From NCBI RefSeq assembly GCF_936943645.1, contig NZ_CAKZJO010000083.1, positions 1 to 64,000 of the forward strand: a stretch of 64,000 bases of DNA, read 5' to 3'. A program made the translations under genes and the position numbers. The DNA is from an uncultured Bradyrhizobium sp. (GTDB lineage: Bacteria > Pseudomonadota > Alphaproteobacteria > Rhizobiales > Xanthobacteraceae). Positions 38,685 to 50,004 of the stretch are shown here, piece by piece. Numbering within the stretch: the stretch's first letter is position 1; every line of letters begins with the position of its first letter. The notes beneath the pieces were generated by a model. It saw nothing but the letters and a program-made list of their open reading frames with translations. It was not told the DNA's origin and made no database searches.

Positions 38685-39872
38685 CTATTTAAGCCAGTGA
38701 GCGATCCGGTCAACTGCCTCGCGCATCTCTTCGGGCGAACGTGCATAGGAAAAACGAATGAACGAGCGGCCGTGCACTGGATCGAAATCGACGCCGGGGG
38801 TGGCCGCGACGCGCGCCTGCTCCAGCATCTGCTTGGCGAACTCGAGACTGTCGGAAGTAAAGTTCGAGACGTCGGCATAGAGATAAAATGCACCATCGGC
38901 CGGCAGGAACTTGGTGAGGCCGGCTTTCGGCAATCCCTCGATCAAAATCTGCCGGTTTTCCTGATAGCCGTGCTTGATCGTCTCCATCTCGGCCGCGCCG
39001 TCGAAGGCGGCTTCGGCGGCAATCTGCGAGAGCGACGGCACCGAGATCGACAGGTTCTGCTGCAGCCGCTCGATCGGCCGCACCAGAATTTCAGGTACGA
39101 CCATCCAGCCGACGCGCCAGCCGGTCATGCAAAAATACTTCGAGAACGAGTTGATCACGAGCGCGTGCTCGGAGAGCGCGGCCGCAGTGACCGCCGGAAA
39201 CGCATAATCGAGCCCGTGATAGATCTCGTCCGAGATGAAGCGGATCCCGGCGTCTTCCGCCGCCGCGATCAGGCCAGCGAGCGCTTCGCGGGACATCATC
39301 GTTCCCGTCGGATTGGCAGGGCTGCCGACCAGCACGCCCTTCAGCGGCGCCTTGCGATGGGCCGCGAGCAAGGCCTCGCCGGTCAGCGCGTGGCGCGTGT
39401 CATTGGTGGTCTCGATCAGCACCGGCTCGCAACCGAGCGCGGTGAGGATGTGACGATAAGGCGGATAGCCCGGCACCGTCACGGCGACGCGGTCGCCCGG
39501 CTCGAACATCGACAGGAACGCCAGGATGAACCCGCCGGAGGAGCCTGTGGTCACCACGATCCTGTCAGGGCCGACGTCGCAGCCATGGGCATCGCGATAA
39601 TGGCGCGCGATGCGCTCGCGCAAGGAGGGGATGCCGAGCGCAGAGGTATAATCGATCCGCCCCGCCTCGAGCGCCGCATGCGCCGCTGCAATCGCGGTTT
39701 TGGGCGCCCCGGCTGCGGGCTGGCCGACCTCCATATGGATGACATGGCCCCCGGCGGCCTCGATTCGGGCCGCGGCGGCCATGACGTCCATCACCATGAA
39801 CGGGGGAACATCACTGCGGCGGGAGGGTGAGAGCCACTGCCCCAACCGGTTCCTCAAGGTCGCATCGTGCAT
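38685..39872 (-). CDS. PLP-dependent class I/II aminotransferase
   Basis: 395 aa; HMEVGQPAAGAP, VVTTGSSGGFILAFLSMFEPGDRV, SPANPTGTMMSREAL, NSFSKYFCMTGWRVGWMV. Confidence 0.93.
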   Translation of the reverse strand: MHDATLRNRLGQWLSPSRRSDVPPFMVMDVMAAAARIEAAGGHVIHMEVGQPAAGAPKTAIAAAHAALEAGRIDYTSALGIPSLRERIARHYRDAHGCDVGPDRIVVTTGSSGGFILAFLSMFEPGDRVAVTVPGYPPYRHILTALGCEPVLIETTNDTRHALTGEALLAAHRKAPLKGVLVGSPANPTGTMMSREALAGLIAAAEDAGIRFISDEIYHGLDYAFPAVTAAALSEHALVINSFSKYFCMTGWRVGWMVVPEILVRPIERLQQNLSISVPSLSQIAAEAAFDGAAEMETIKHGYQENRQILIEGLPKAGLTKFLPADGAFYLYADVSNFTSDSLEFAKQMLEQARVAATPGVDFDPVHGRSFIRFSYARSPEEMREAVDRIAHWLK

Positions 39873-40064
39873 CGATTTCTGCTATTTCGCTGGCGGGTCG
39901 GTCTGTCCGGCCCGGAAAACAGGGCGCTTGCGCCCCAGACTGGCCGCATTGTACGGCTCATAAGGGGTAAGGCTCATAAGGGCATATCGCGTATCCGGTC
40001 CGCCGCCAATCGCCAAAAACCAATCACGAAACTGCTGTCCAGACCGTTTGACCAAGACCGCTTG

Positions 40065-41465
40065 ATGTCGCTCCAAATCGCATTGCGCAAGAAGGCCTCC
40101 GCCCTCACCGCCCTCGTCACGGCTGCGGCAGTCGCGCTGACGCCGTTCTCGGCCGCGCACGCGCAGGCCAAAGGGCCGCCGGTGCTGCGCGACACCGAGA
40201 CCGAGCAGCTGCTGCGCGAGTACACGCGCCCGATCCTGCGTGCCGCGGGTCTGGAGAAGCAGAACATCCAGATGGTGATCCTCAACGACAGCTCGTTCAA
40301 CGCCTTCGTCGCGGACGGTCGCCGTATCTTCGTCAATTGGGGCGCGATCCTTCAATCGGAAACGCCGAACCAGATCATCGGCGTGCTCGCGCACGAGACC
40401 GGGCATCTGGCCGGCGGCCATCTGTCCAAGCTGCGCGAGCAGCTCGCCGCCGCCCAGACCCAGATGATCATCGCGATGCTGCTCGGCGCCGGCGCGATCG
40501 CCGCGGGCAGCACCCAGCGCAGCAGCGCAGGCAACAACGGGCTCGCCAATGCCGGCGCCGCCGCGATCGCCGCTCCGCAGGAGGTGATCCGCCGGACGTT
40601 GCTATCCTACCAGCGCCAGCAGGAGGAGAACGCCGACCGGGCCGGGGTGAAATTCCTGACCGCGACCCAGCAATCGCCGAAGGGCATGTACGAGACGTTC
40701 AAGCGCTTCACCAGCGAGAGCCTGTTCGCCGCGCGCGGCGCCGATCCGTATCTGCAGTCGCATCCGATGCCGGCCGAGCGCGTCGCTGCGCTCCAGGAGT
40801 TCGCGAGCTCCAGCCCCTACTGGAACAAGAAGGACGATCCTGCGCTCCAGCTCCGCCACGACATGGTGCGCGCCAAGATCTCCGCCTTCATGGAGCGGCC
40901 GGAGACAGTGTACCGCCGCTATCCCCAGACCAATGACAGCCTGCCGGCGCGCTATGCCCGGGCCATCAGCACCTATCTGCACGGAGATCTGAGAAGCGCA
41001 CTCACCCAGATCGACGCGCTGATCCAGGTCCAGCCGAACAACCCGTATTTCTACGAGGTGCGCGGCCAGGCCCTGCTGGAAAGCGGCAAGCCGGCAGAGG
41101 CGATCCCTGCCCTGCGCAAGGCTGTCGCACTCTCGAACAATTCACCCCTCATCGAGATGTTACTTGGGCAGGCTCTGGTTGGAACCGATAATAAGGCCTA
41201 CACCGACGACGCCGTTCGGATTCTCCGCGCTGCGGTGGCGCGAGAGCCTGAGGCGGCGCTCGGCTATACCCAGCTCGCGATGGCCTATGGCCGGAAGGGA
41301 GAATATGCCGAGGCCGATCTCGCCTCGGCGCAGGCCGCCTATCTGCGCGGCGACAACAAGACCGCCCGCGAGCTTGCCACGCGCGCGAAAACCCGTTTTG
41401 CCGTCGGCACGCCCGGATGGGTCAAGGCCGACGACATCGTGGCGGCGAAGCCGCCGCGCAATTGA
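40065..41465 (+). CDS. Periplasmic M48 family metalloprotease with TPR-like C-terminus (BepA/LoiP-like)
   Basis: Signal peptide; IGVLAHETGHLAGGHLSKL (HExxH); C-terminal TPR. Confidence 0.93.
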   Translation: MSLQIALRKKASALTALVTAAAVALTPFSAAHAQAKGPPVLRDTETEQLLREYTRPILRAAGLEKQNIQMVILNDSSFNAFVADGRRIFVNWGAILQSETPNQIIGVLAHETGHLAGGHLSKLREQLAAAQTQMIIAMLLGAGAIAAGSTQRSSAGNNGLANAGAAAIAAPQEVIRRTLLSYQRQQEENADRAGVKFLTATQQSPKGMYETFKRFTSESLFAARGADPYLQSHPMPAERVAALQEFASSSPYWNKKDDPALQLRHDMVRAKISAFMERPETVYRRYPQTNDSLPARYARAISTYLHGDLRSALTQIDALIQVQPNNPYFYEVRGQALLESGKPAEAIPALRKAVALSNNSPLIEMLLGQALVGTDNKAYTDDAVRILRAAVAREPEAALGYTQLAMAYGRKGEYAEADLASAQAAYLRGDNKTARELATRAKTRFAVGTPGWVKADDIVAAKPPRN

Positions 41466-41596
41466 CCACCGTGGCGGCCAAGCCGCTACGCAGTGAAATG
41501 ACTGGAACGACGCCCGAAACCGCGACGTCACGACACCGAGCTTCAAGTCCGCCGGGACGTTTCTCGAAACCTGCTTTGGATAAGAGGATTTTGCCT

Positions 41597-42364
41597 ATGC
41601 CTTCGCTGCGCCTGCTTGCTCCCGCGTTGTTTGCGCTCGCCCTGTTCGGCGCAGCCGTGCCCGCGTCGGCCGACAGTTTCTCCGACAGCCAGCGCACCGA
41701 CATCGAGGCGATCATCAAGAACTATCTCGTCAGCCATCCCGAGGTGCTCGAGGAGGCCATGACCGAGCTCAGCAAGCGCCAGGCCGCGGCCGAGACGCAG
41801 AAGCACGAGGCCAGCGTCGCGCAGAACGCGGAGGCGATCTTCAACTCGCCGCGCCAGGTCGTGCTCGGCAACAAGGACGGCGATGTCACTTTCGTCGAGT
41901 TCTTCGACTACAACTGCGGCTACTGCAAGCGCGCGATGGACGACATGCTCACCATCATGAAGGGCGATCCGAAGCTGAAGGTCGTGCTGAAGGAGTTTCC
42001 GGTGCTGAGCCAGGGCTCGGTCGAAGCGGCCCAGGTCGCGGTCGCCGTGCGCATGCAGGATCCCACCGGCAAGAAATATCTCGACTTCCACCAGAAGCTG
42101 CTCGGTGGCCGCGGCGCCGCCGACAAGGCCCGCGCGCTCCAGGCGGCCAAGGAAGCGGGCCTCGACACCGCGAGGATCGAGAAGGACATCAGCAGCCCCG
42201 AGGTGCGCGCCACCATCGAGGAGAACTTCAAGCTCGCCGAAGCGATGGGCATGAACGGCACGCCGAGCTACGTCATCGGCAAGCAGATCGTGATCGGCGC
42301 CGTCGGCGTCGAAGGGTTGAAGGAAAAGATCGGCATTGCCCGCTGCGGCAAGGCGACCTGCTGA
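41597..42364 (+). CDS. DsbA-family thiol:disulfide oxidoreductase
   Basis: Signal peptide; TFVEFFDYNCGYCKRAMDDML (CGYC); NGTPSYVIG. Confidence 0.93.
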   Translation: MPSLRLLAPALFALALFGAAVPASADSFSDSQRTDIEAIIKNYLVSHPEVLEEAMTELSKRQAAAETQKHEASVAQNAEAIFNSPRQVVLGNKDGDVTFVEFFDYNCGYCKRAMDDMLTIMKGDPKLKVVLKEFPVLSQGSVEAAQVAVAVRMQDPTGKKYLDFHQKLLGGRGAADKARALQAAKEAGLDTARIEKDISSPEVRATIEENFKLAEAMGMNGTPSYVIGKQIVIGAVGVEGLKEKIGIARCGKATC

Positions 42365-42393
42365 TCGGCCGTTTTTCATTCACGCATGCGCAG

Positions 42394-42419
42394 AGGCCGG
42401 CTGAAGAGCCGGCCTTTTT
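42394..42419 (+). terminator. Rho-independent terminator
   Basis: AGGCCGGCT-GAAG-AGCCGGCCTTTTT. Confidence 0.85.
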
Positions 42420-42584
42420 CGTTGGCCGCCAGCTTCGCGGGAATCAGGCGCGAATCCGGCGCCCGCATTCATCTCGCGTTTAAAAAACAAATGCCGCAGG
42501 GCGGCTCATGTTCCGGAACAACTCAATTCTGCTTTCGTTGTCGGCGCGGGCAATGACGCAAATAAACACGTGAGGAGAATTTCG

Positions 42585-43397
42585 ATGTTGAACCGCTTTA
42601 TGATTTCGGCTGCCGCACTCGCGCTCGTCGCCGGCACCGGTGTTGCGAACGCACAGGGCACCATGGGCCGCGACGGCGGCGGCAGCGCCGGTGGCGCGCA
42701 GATGCAGCATTCGCAGCCCTCCGGCGGCGCGGCTGAACGTGGCTCCATGGGCAAGGACTCTGCCGCTCCGGAGCGAGGCACCGTGGGCCAGTCCGGCGGC
42801 GCCATGAAGCCCGGCGGAGCCGCCGAGGGCAAGTCGTCCGGCGCGATGGAGAAATCCGGAGCCGCGGAAAAGTCCGGCGGGATGGACAAGTCCGGCACCA
42901 TGAACAAGAACGCGGCCGACGATAAGGCCGGCATGAAGGGCGAGCACGCCCAGGGTGCGCAGGACAAGTCCAAGAGCATGAGCTCGGACCCGACCAAGTC
43001 TGACTCCAAGTCCGGCGCCAAGGACATGAAGGCCGAGGACAACAAGGCCGGCGGCGCCGCCAAGAGCAACAATGCCGAGAACCGCCCGGCCACCACCGAC
43101 AGCAAGTCTCAGACCACGACGGGCAACGCCTCCGCGACCGCGGCTGCCCCGCCCGCCGAGAAGCGGACCGAAATCTCGACGGCGATCAAGTCGACCAAGA
43201 TCGAGGAGACCACCAACGTCAACTTCAACATCTCGGTCGGCACCGCGGTCCCGGCGTCCGTCCACTTCCACCCGCTGCCGCCCCGGATCGTCGAGATCTA
43301 CCCGCAGTGGCGTGGCTATGAAGTAATCTTCGTCCGCGGCCAGTACGTGATCGTCCGCCCGCAGACGCGCGAGATCGTGTACATCATCGAAGGCTAA
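42585..43397 (+). CDS. DUF1236 domain-containing secreted protein with Lys/Gly/Ser-rich middle
   Basis: Start MLNRFMISAAALALVAGTGVANAQG after gtgaggagaa; C-term PLPPRIVEIYPQWRGYEVIFVRGQYVIVRPQTREIVYIIEG. Confidence 0.88.
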   Translation: MLNRFMISAAALALVAGTGVANAQGTMGRDGGGSAGGAQMQHSQPSGGAAERGSMGKDSAAPERGTVGQSGGAMKPGGAAEGKSSGAMEKSGAAEKSGGMDKSGTMNKNAADDKAGMKGEHAQGAQDKSKSMSSDPTKSDSKSGAKDMKAEDNKAGGAAKSNNAENRPATTDSKSQTTTGNASATAAAPPAEKRTEISTAIKSTKIEETTNVNFNISVGTAVPASVHFHPLPPRIVEIYPQWRGYEVIFVRGQYVIVRPQTREIVYIIEG

Positions 43398-43420
43398 GGC
43401 CGGATACCGGCAACCTCAGG

Positions 43421-43445
43421 GGGCGGGCAGCAATGCCCGCCCTTT
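43421..43445 (+). terminator. Terminator-like hairpin
   Basis: GGGCGGGCA-GCAA-TGCCCGCCC-TTT. Confidence 0.65.
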
Positions 43446-43624
43446 GGCGTTGGCCGGCAGCCATGCTTTGGACTGGTTAACAAGCAATTTCCGTAACTTC
43501 CGCACAGGTTTTTGCACCCCGGATGAGGTACCTGAAGCCCTCTGGGAGGCCCTTCAAGGCTTCCCCTCACGCGCTTTGTTACCTATAACCGCCGCCACGC
43601 CGAGCACCTCTTTGCGGGATTGGA

Positions 43625-44092
43625 ATGGCCGAACCAGCAACCGACACGATCCTCGTCCTCAACGGGCCGAACCTCAATATGTTGGGGACGCGCGAGCCGG
43701 AGAAGTATGGCCATGCGACGCTGGCCGACGTCGAGGCACTGTGCCGGGAAACCGCGGCGACGTTCGGTCTCAAGGCCGATTGCCGGCAGTCCAACCGCGA
43801 AGGCGAGTTGATCGACTTCATCCACGAGGCGCATCGGCGCAAGATGAAGGGCATCATCATCAATGCCGGCGGCTATTCGCACACCTCGATCGCGCTGCAC
43901 GACGCCCTGCTCGCGGTGCAGATCCCGACGGTCGAGGTGCATGTGACCAACATCCACGCCCGCGAGAGCTTCCGTCACCACTCCTACACGGCACGCGCGG
44001 CCTTCGCCTCGCTCTGCGGTTTCGGCATCGAGGGTTACCGTCTCGCCATCCAGGGCCTTGCCGCCAAGCTTGCCATCAAGCCCAAAGCCTGA
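43625..44092 (+). CDS. aroQ: Type II 3-dehydroquinate dehydratase
   Basis: 155 aa; [72 protein letters not shown]. Confidence 0.97.
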   Translation: MAEPATDTILVLNGPNLNMLGTREPEKYGHATLADVEALCRETAATFGLKADCRQSNREGELIDFIHEAHRRKMKGIIINAGGYSHTSIALHDALLAVQIPTVEVHVTNIHARESFRHHSYTARAAFASLCGFGIEGYRLAIQGLAAKLAIKPKA

Positions 44093-44129
44093 AGCCCCCT
44101 CATCAAACAGAACATTCGGATCAAAGAAC

Positions 44130-44618
44130 ATGGCGCGCCAGCCAGACGACAAAGCAGCCGCAAAGTTTTCCAGCGAGGATTCCGCGCTCGTCCGCGAGCT
44201 TGCTCTGCTGCTCGATGAGACCAGCCTCACCGAGATCGAGATCGAACGTGCAGGCCTGCGCCTGCGCGTCGCCCGCAACGTCAGCGTCGCCGCAACCATG
44301 CCGGTGCCGATGGCTGCCGCTCCCGCCGCCCTACCGGTCGCCTCTGCCGCGCCTGCCGCCGCCGGACCCGACCTGTCGAAGCATCCGGGTGCGGTCAGCT
44401 CGCCTATGGTCGGCACCGCCTATTGGGCGCCCGAGCCCGGCGCCAAGCCGTTCATCGAAGTCGGAACCAAGGTCTCGGTCGGACAGACGCTGCTGATCAT
44501 CGAAGCCATGAAGACCATGAACCAGATCCCCTCGCCGCGCGCCGGCACGGTGACGCAGATCCTGGTCGAGGACGGCCAGCCGGTCGAGTACGGCGAGCCG
44601 CTGGTGATCATTGAGTGA
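44130..44618 (+). CDS. accB: Acetyl-CoA carboxylase biotin carboxyl carrier protein
   Basis: ATG at 44130; biotinyl motif [30 protein letters not shown]. Confidence 0.97.
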   Translation: MARQPDDKAAAKFSSEDSALVRELALLLDETSLTEIEIERAGLRLRVARNVSVAATMPVPMAAAPAALPVASAAPAAAGPDLSKHPGAVSSPMVGTAYWAPEPGAKPFIEVGTKVSVGQTLLIIEAMKTMNQIPSPRAGTVTQILVEDGQPVEYGEPLVIIE

Positions 44619-44624
44619 GGGAGT

Positions 44625-44687
44625 GGCGAATAGCGAGTAGCGAATAGCTGCTCTTCCCCATTCGCCATTCGCTATTCCCCATTCGCC
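44625..44687. repeat. Imperfect inverted repeat in the accB-accC gap
   Basis: 24-nt arms GGCGAATAGCGAGTAGCGAATAGC / GCCATTCGCTATTCCCCATTCGCC, 20/24 complementary, 15-nt spacer. Confidence 0.75.
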
Positions 44688-44698
44688 CCTGAGGCACC

Positions 44699-46054
<1,356 letters not shown>

Positions 46055-46067
46055 TGTTTGCCCTCTC

Positions 46068-47690
46068 ATGGAACCCTTTGGCCTCAATCACGTTCTGAAC
46101 GGTTGGGGCTTGGTTCCAAGGGGGCGTTTTGAAATTCCACTGCACATCGACAGGCCAACCGTCGTGACGGCTGAAGCCCAACGGCGGCGCACATTCTGGC
46201 AGATCCTGCTGTTTGCGGCGGGCCTTTTCGTACTGACCGGGATCAGCGCCGGCTCGGTCTATCTCGTCAACCAGGCGCGCGAGGACAACAAATGGGTGGT
46301 TCACACCCTCGAGGTGGAGAACCAGATCAACAGCCTGCTGCTGGAAATCCGGCGCGCGGAAAGCTCCGCCCGTGGCTTCCTGCTGACGCAGGCAGAGAGC
46401 TTCAAAACCGACCACGAAAAAGCCGTGGCGGGGATCGTCCCGGCGCTGGACAAGCTGACACGCCAAAGCGGCGACAATCCCGCGCAACGCGAGAACGTCG
46501 AAAAGCTGCGCGCGGCGATCGAGACTCGCCTCGGCCAGTTCGCTCAGGAAATGGAGTTCATCCGCCAAGGCCAGCCCGACAAGGCCGCCGCGTTGATCCG
46601 CGAAGTCGTGTCCACGGACGCCACGGCCGCAATCGCCAAGATTGGGAACGGCATGATCCAGGAAGAGGAACGGCTATTTCGGGTCCGCTCGGAAAATGCC
46701 GACCGCAGCCAGACCTTCGCCGCCTCGATGACCGGCATCGGCTCAGGTCTCGTCGTGGTGCTGGCGCTGATCTCGACCTGGCTGGTACGGCGCTCGGCCC
46801 GCGCCCGGGACGACGCCGAAGCGCGCCTGCGCGATGCCAACGTCAATCTGGAATCCGTCGTCGACGAGCGCACGGCGGACCTGCGCGAGGCCAACGACGA
46901 GATCCAGCGCTTCGCCTATATCGTCAGCCACGATCTGCGCTCGCCGCTCGTCAACATCATGGGCTTCACCAGCGAGCTCGAAGAGCTCGGCGGCGACATC
47001 TTCCGCCGTATCGGCGGCCTCGCTCAGGTCTCTGCGAACGGTGCGCCGCTGGCCCCCGCCGGGCCGGGCGAGATCGTGCTCGAGGGCGCCGACAAGCAGC
47101 TGTCGGAGGATTTTTCCGAAGCACTCGGCTTCATCAAGACGTCGATCGCCAAGATGGACCGGCTGATCTCGGCCATCCTCAACCTCACCCGCGAGGGACG
47201 GCGCGAATTCCAGCCCGTCAAGGTCGATACCGGCGAGTTGATTGGGGCTATTGCCTCGACGATGGCACACCAGGCGGCTGAGGCACAGGCTGAAATCCGG
47301 ATCGAACCGCTGCCGGATATCGTAAGCGACCGGCTCGCACTCGAGCAGATCTTCTCCAACCTGATTGACAACGCCATTAAGTATCTGAAAAGCGGCGTGC
47401 CCGGCGAGATCAGAATCCGCGGGCGCACCAAGCTCGGCTACGCTATCTTCGAGATCAGCGACAATGGCCGCGGGATCGATCCGAAGGACCACCAGCGGAT
47501 ATTCGACCTGTTCCGCCGGGCCGGAACCCAGGACAAACCCGGCCAGGGCATTGGTCTTGCGCATGTGCGTGCACTTGTGCGTCGCCTCGGCGGCACCATG
47601 TCGGTATCATCCGAACTTAACGCGGGCAGCACCTTTACGATCACGCTGCCGATTGCCTGGAATGTGAACAACCGGAACTCTGATCGATGA
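46068..47690 (+). CDS. CHASE3-domain sensor histidine kinase
   Basis: 540 aa; two TM bounding a CHASE3-like region (EIRRAESSARGFLLTQAESF), HisKA YIVSHDLRSPLVNIMGF, HATPase SDNGRGIDPKDHQRIFDLFRR. Start uncertain. Confidence 0.92.
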   Translation: MEPFGLNHVLNGWGLVPRGRFEIPLHIDRPTVVTAEAQRRRTFWQILLFAAGLFVLTGISAGSVYLVNQAREDNKWVVHTLEVENQINSLLLEIRRAESSARGFLLTQAESFKTDHEKAVAGIVPALDKLTRQSGDNPAQRENVEKLRAAIETRLGQFAQEMEFIRQGQPDKAAALIREVVSTDATAAIAKIGNGMIQEEERLFRVRSENADRSQTFAASMTGIGSGLVVVLALISTWLVRRSARARDDAEARLRDANVNLESVVDERTADLREANDEIQRFAYIVSHDLRSPLVNIMGFTSELEELGGDIFRRIGGLAQVSANGAPLAPAGPGEIVLEGADKQLSEDFSEALGFIKTSIAKMDRLISAILNLTREGRREFQPVKVDTGELIGAIASTMAHQAAEAQAEIRIEPLPDIVSDRLALEQIFSNLIDNAIKYLKSGVPGEIRIRGRTKLGYAIFEISDNGRGIDPKDHQRIFDLFRRAGTQDKPGQGIGLAHVRALVRRLGGTMSVSSELNAGSTFTITLPIAWNVNNRNSDR

Positions 47691-48127
47691 CCCAGCCTGT
47701 CACCATCATCATGATCGAGGACGACGAGGGCCACGCCCGCCTGATCGAGCGCAACATCCGCCGATCGGGGGTCAACAACGAGATCGTCTCCTTCCAGAAC
47801 GGCACGGACGCGATGATGCACCTGTTCGGCGCCGACGGCTCCGGGCTCGTGCAGAAGGGCAACGCGCTCCTGATCCTGCTCGACCTCAACCTGCCCGACA
47901 TGACCGGGATCGACATCCTCAGGCAGATCAAGGAGAACAAATATCTGAAGGCCTCGCCCGTGGTGGTGCTGACCACCACCGACGACAGCCAGGAAATCAA
48001 GCGCTGCTACGAGCTCGGCTGCAACGTCTACATCACCAAGCCCGTCAACTACGAGAATTTCGCCAATGCCATCCGGCAGCTCGGCCTGTTCTTCTCGGTC
48101 ATCCAGGTCCCGCCCGCCGCCCCATGA
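47687..48127 (+). CDS. Single-domain response regulator
   Basis: 146 aa; IIMIEDDEGHARLIERNIRRSG, LLILLDLNLPDMTGIDIL; ATGA overlap with kinase. Confidence 0.93.
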   Translation: MTQPVTIIMIEDDEGHARLIERNIRRSGVNNEIVSFQNGTDAMMHLFGADGSGLVQKGNALLILLDLNLPDMTGIDILRQIKENKYLKASPVVVLTTTDDSQEIKRCYELGCNVYITKPVNYENFANAIRQLGLFFSVIQVPPAAP

Positions 48128-49227
48128 ACCAGCGCACGCCCACCCTGCTCTACATCGATGACGACGGTGCACTGGCGCGCCTGGTCGATCGCGGCCTGAC
48201 GCGGCGCGGCTACAAGGTTGTCCATGCCGCCAGCGGCGAGGAAGGTCTGGAGCGCATCCGCCGTGCCGGGGCCGACGGTTGTATCGATGTCGTGGCGCTC
48301 GACCAGTACATGCCTGGTCTCGACGGGCTGGAGACGCTGGAGCAGATCATGGCGATCCCGGGCGCCCCGCCCGTGGTGTTCGTCACGGCCTCGCAGGACT
48401 CCAACATCGCGGTCACCGCGCTGAAGGCTGGCGCGGCCGATTATCTCGTCAAGGACGTCACCGGCGATTTCATCCCCCTGCTCCACGTCGCTGCCGAAGG
48501 CGCGCTGCGCCAGGCCGAATTGCAGAAGGCGCGCGAGGAAGCCGAAGCCGAGATCCATGCCTCGCGCGACCGTTACGCTGCGCTGGCCGCCGAGCGCGAG
48601 ATGCTGCTGCGCGAGGTCAATCACCGCGTCGGCAATTCGCTTCAGATCATCGCCTCGCTGCTGCATTTGCAGGCCAGCTCCGCCGCGCAGGACGAGGTCA
48701 AGGCGGCGCTGACCAATGCGATGGGCCGGGTCGCCGCGGTCGCGCAGGTGCACCGCCGCCTCTACACCTCGCAGGACCTGAAGAGCGTGGTCCTGAACCA
48801 GTATCTGGACTCGCTCCTCGAGGATCTCCGCCGCTCGGCCGAAGGTAACCGGATGTCTCGCCTGACGCTGAAGGCCGAGCCGATCGAGATCGACCCGGAC
48901 CGCGCGGTCGCCGTCGGCATCATCGTCAACGAGCTGGTGATGAACGCGGTGAAATACGCCTATCCCGACGGCGCCGGCCCGATCCATGTCGAGCTGAACG
49001 CCTATGGCGACGATCTCCTGCTGTCGATCACCGACAACGGCGTCGGCGACAACGTCAAGGCCGATCCGCGCTCCACGGGCATGGGCCAGCGCATCGTCGC
49101 GGCTATGGCCTCCAAGCTCGACGCCTCGGTCGAGCGCGATCCCACGCATTCGGGAACCCGGATTGTGCTGAAGTTCGGTCGCGTGCCCCCAAGCCTCGGC
49201 AAGCCCAGCACCGCCGCCGCGGGCTGA
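48124..49227 (+). CDS. REC + HisKA_2/HWE-type histidine kinase
   Basis: 367 aa; LLYIDDDGALARLVDRGL, DVVALDQYMPGLDGLETL, LREVNHRVGNSLQIIASLLHLQ; ATGA overlap. Confidence 0.92.
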   Translation: MNQRTPTLLYIDDDGALARLVDRGLTRRGYKVVHAASGEEGLERIRRAGADGCIDVVALDQYMPGLDGLETLEQIMAIPGAPPVVFVTASQDSNIAVTALKAGAADYLVKDVTGDFIPLLHVAAEGALRQAELQKAREEAEAEIHASRDRYAALAAEREMLLREVNHRVGNSLQIIASLLHLQASSAAQDEVKAALTNAMGRVAAVAQVHRRLYTSQDLKSVVLNQYLDSLLEDLRRSAEGNRMSRLTLKAEPIEIDPDRAVAVGIIVNELVMNAVKYAYPDGAGPIHVELNAYGDDLLLSITDNGVGDNVKADPRSTGMGQRIVAAMASKLDASVERDPTHSGTRIVLKFGRVPPSLGKPSTAAAG

Positions 49228-49286
49228 GCTGGCGCTCCGCTGCGCCCCATCGCAACGACATCGCGATCCTGCTATGATTGCGCACC

Positions 49287-49967
49287 ATGACTTCGCGCGA
49301 CTCCGCTTCGTCTGAAATCACCCCGGCCGTGCTGCTGCGCGCCTACGCCTGCGGTATCTTCCCGATGGCGGAAAGCGCCGACGATCCGACCCTGTTCTGG
49401 GTCGAGCCGGAGCTACGCGGCGTGATCCCCCTCGCTGGATTTCGCATCGCCTCGCGGCTCGCACGCACCGTCCGCTCGGATGCGTTTCGCGTGACGGTCA
49501 ACACCGCATTCAAGGCGACGATCGCCGGCTGCGCCGCGCCGCAGGAAGGACGCGAGGACACCTGGATCAACAAGCGCATCCGAGACCTCTATGGCGGCCT
49601 GTACGAGCTCGGCCATTGCCACAGCGTCGAGGCCTGGCAGGGCGAGGACCTCGTCGGCGGACTTTACGGCGTCAGCCTGGGGCGGGCGTTCTTCGGCGAG
49701 AGCATGTTCCACACCGCACGCGACGCCTCCAAGGTCGCGCTGGTGCATCTGGTCGCGCGGCTCATCCATGGCGGCTTCGAGCTGCTCGACACCCAATACG
49801 TCACCGAGCATTTGAAGAGCTTCGGTGCGGTCGAGATCTCGCGGCGGCGCTACACCGCGCTGCTCGACAAGGCGCTGGCCGGCGAGCCCGGCGATTTCCT
49901 CAGGCTCGCGTCCGGCGACGCCATCCCGGGGGCACGCGCCCTCGAGATCATCGCCGCGCGGCAGTAA
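49287..49967 (+). CDS. aat: Leucyl/phenylalanyl-tRNA--protein transferase
   Basis: [52 protein letters not shown]. Confidence 0.96.
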   Translation: MTSRDSASSEITPAVLLRAYACGIFPMAESADDPTLFWVEPELRGVIPLAGFRIASRLARTVRSDAFRVTVNTAFKATIAGCAAPQEGREDTWINKRIRDLYGGLYELGHCHSVEAWQGEDLVGGLYGVSLGRAFFGESMFHTARDASKVALVHLVARLIHGGFELLDTQYVTEHLKSFGAVEISRRRYTALLDKALAGEPGDFLRLASGDAIPGARALEIIAARQ

Positions 49968-50004
49968 TCCAGGTTTACCGGCTGCCGAACCCGCGAGATT
50001 TGGC

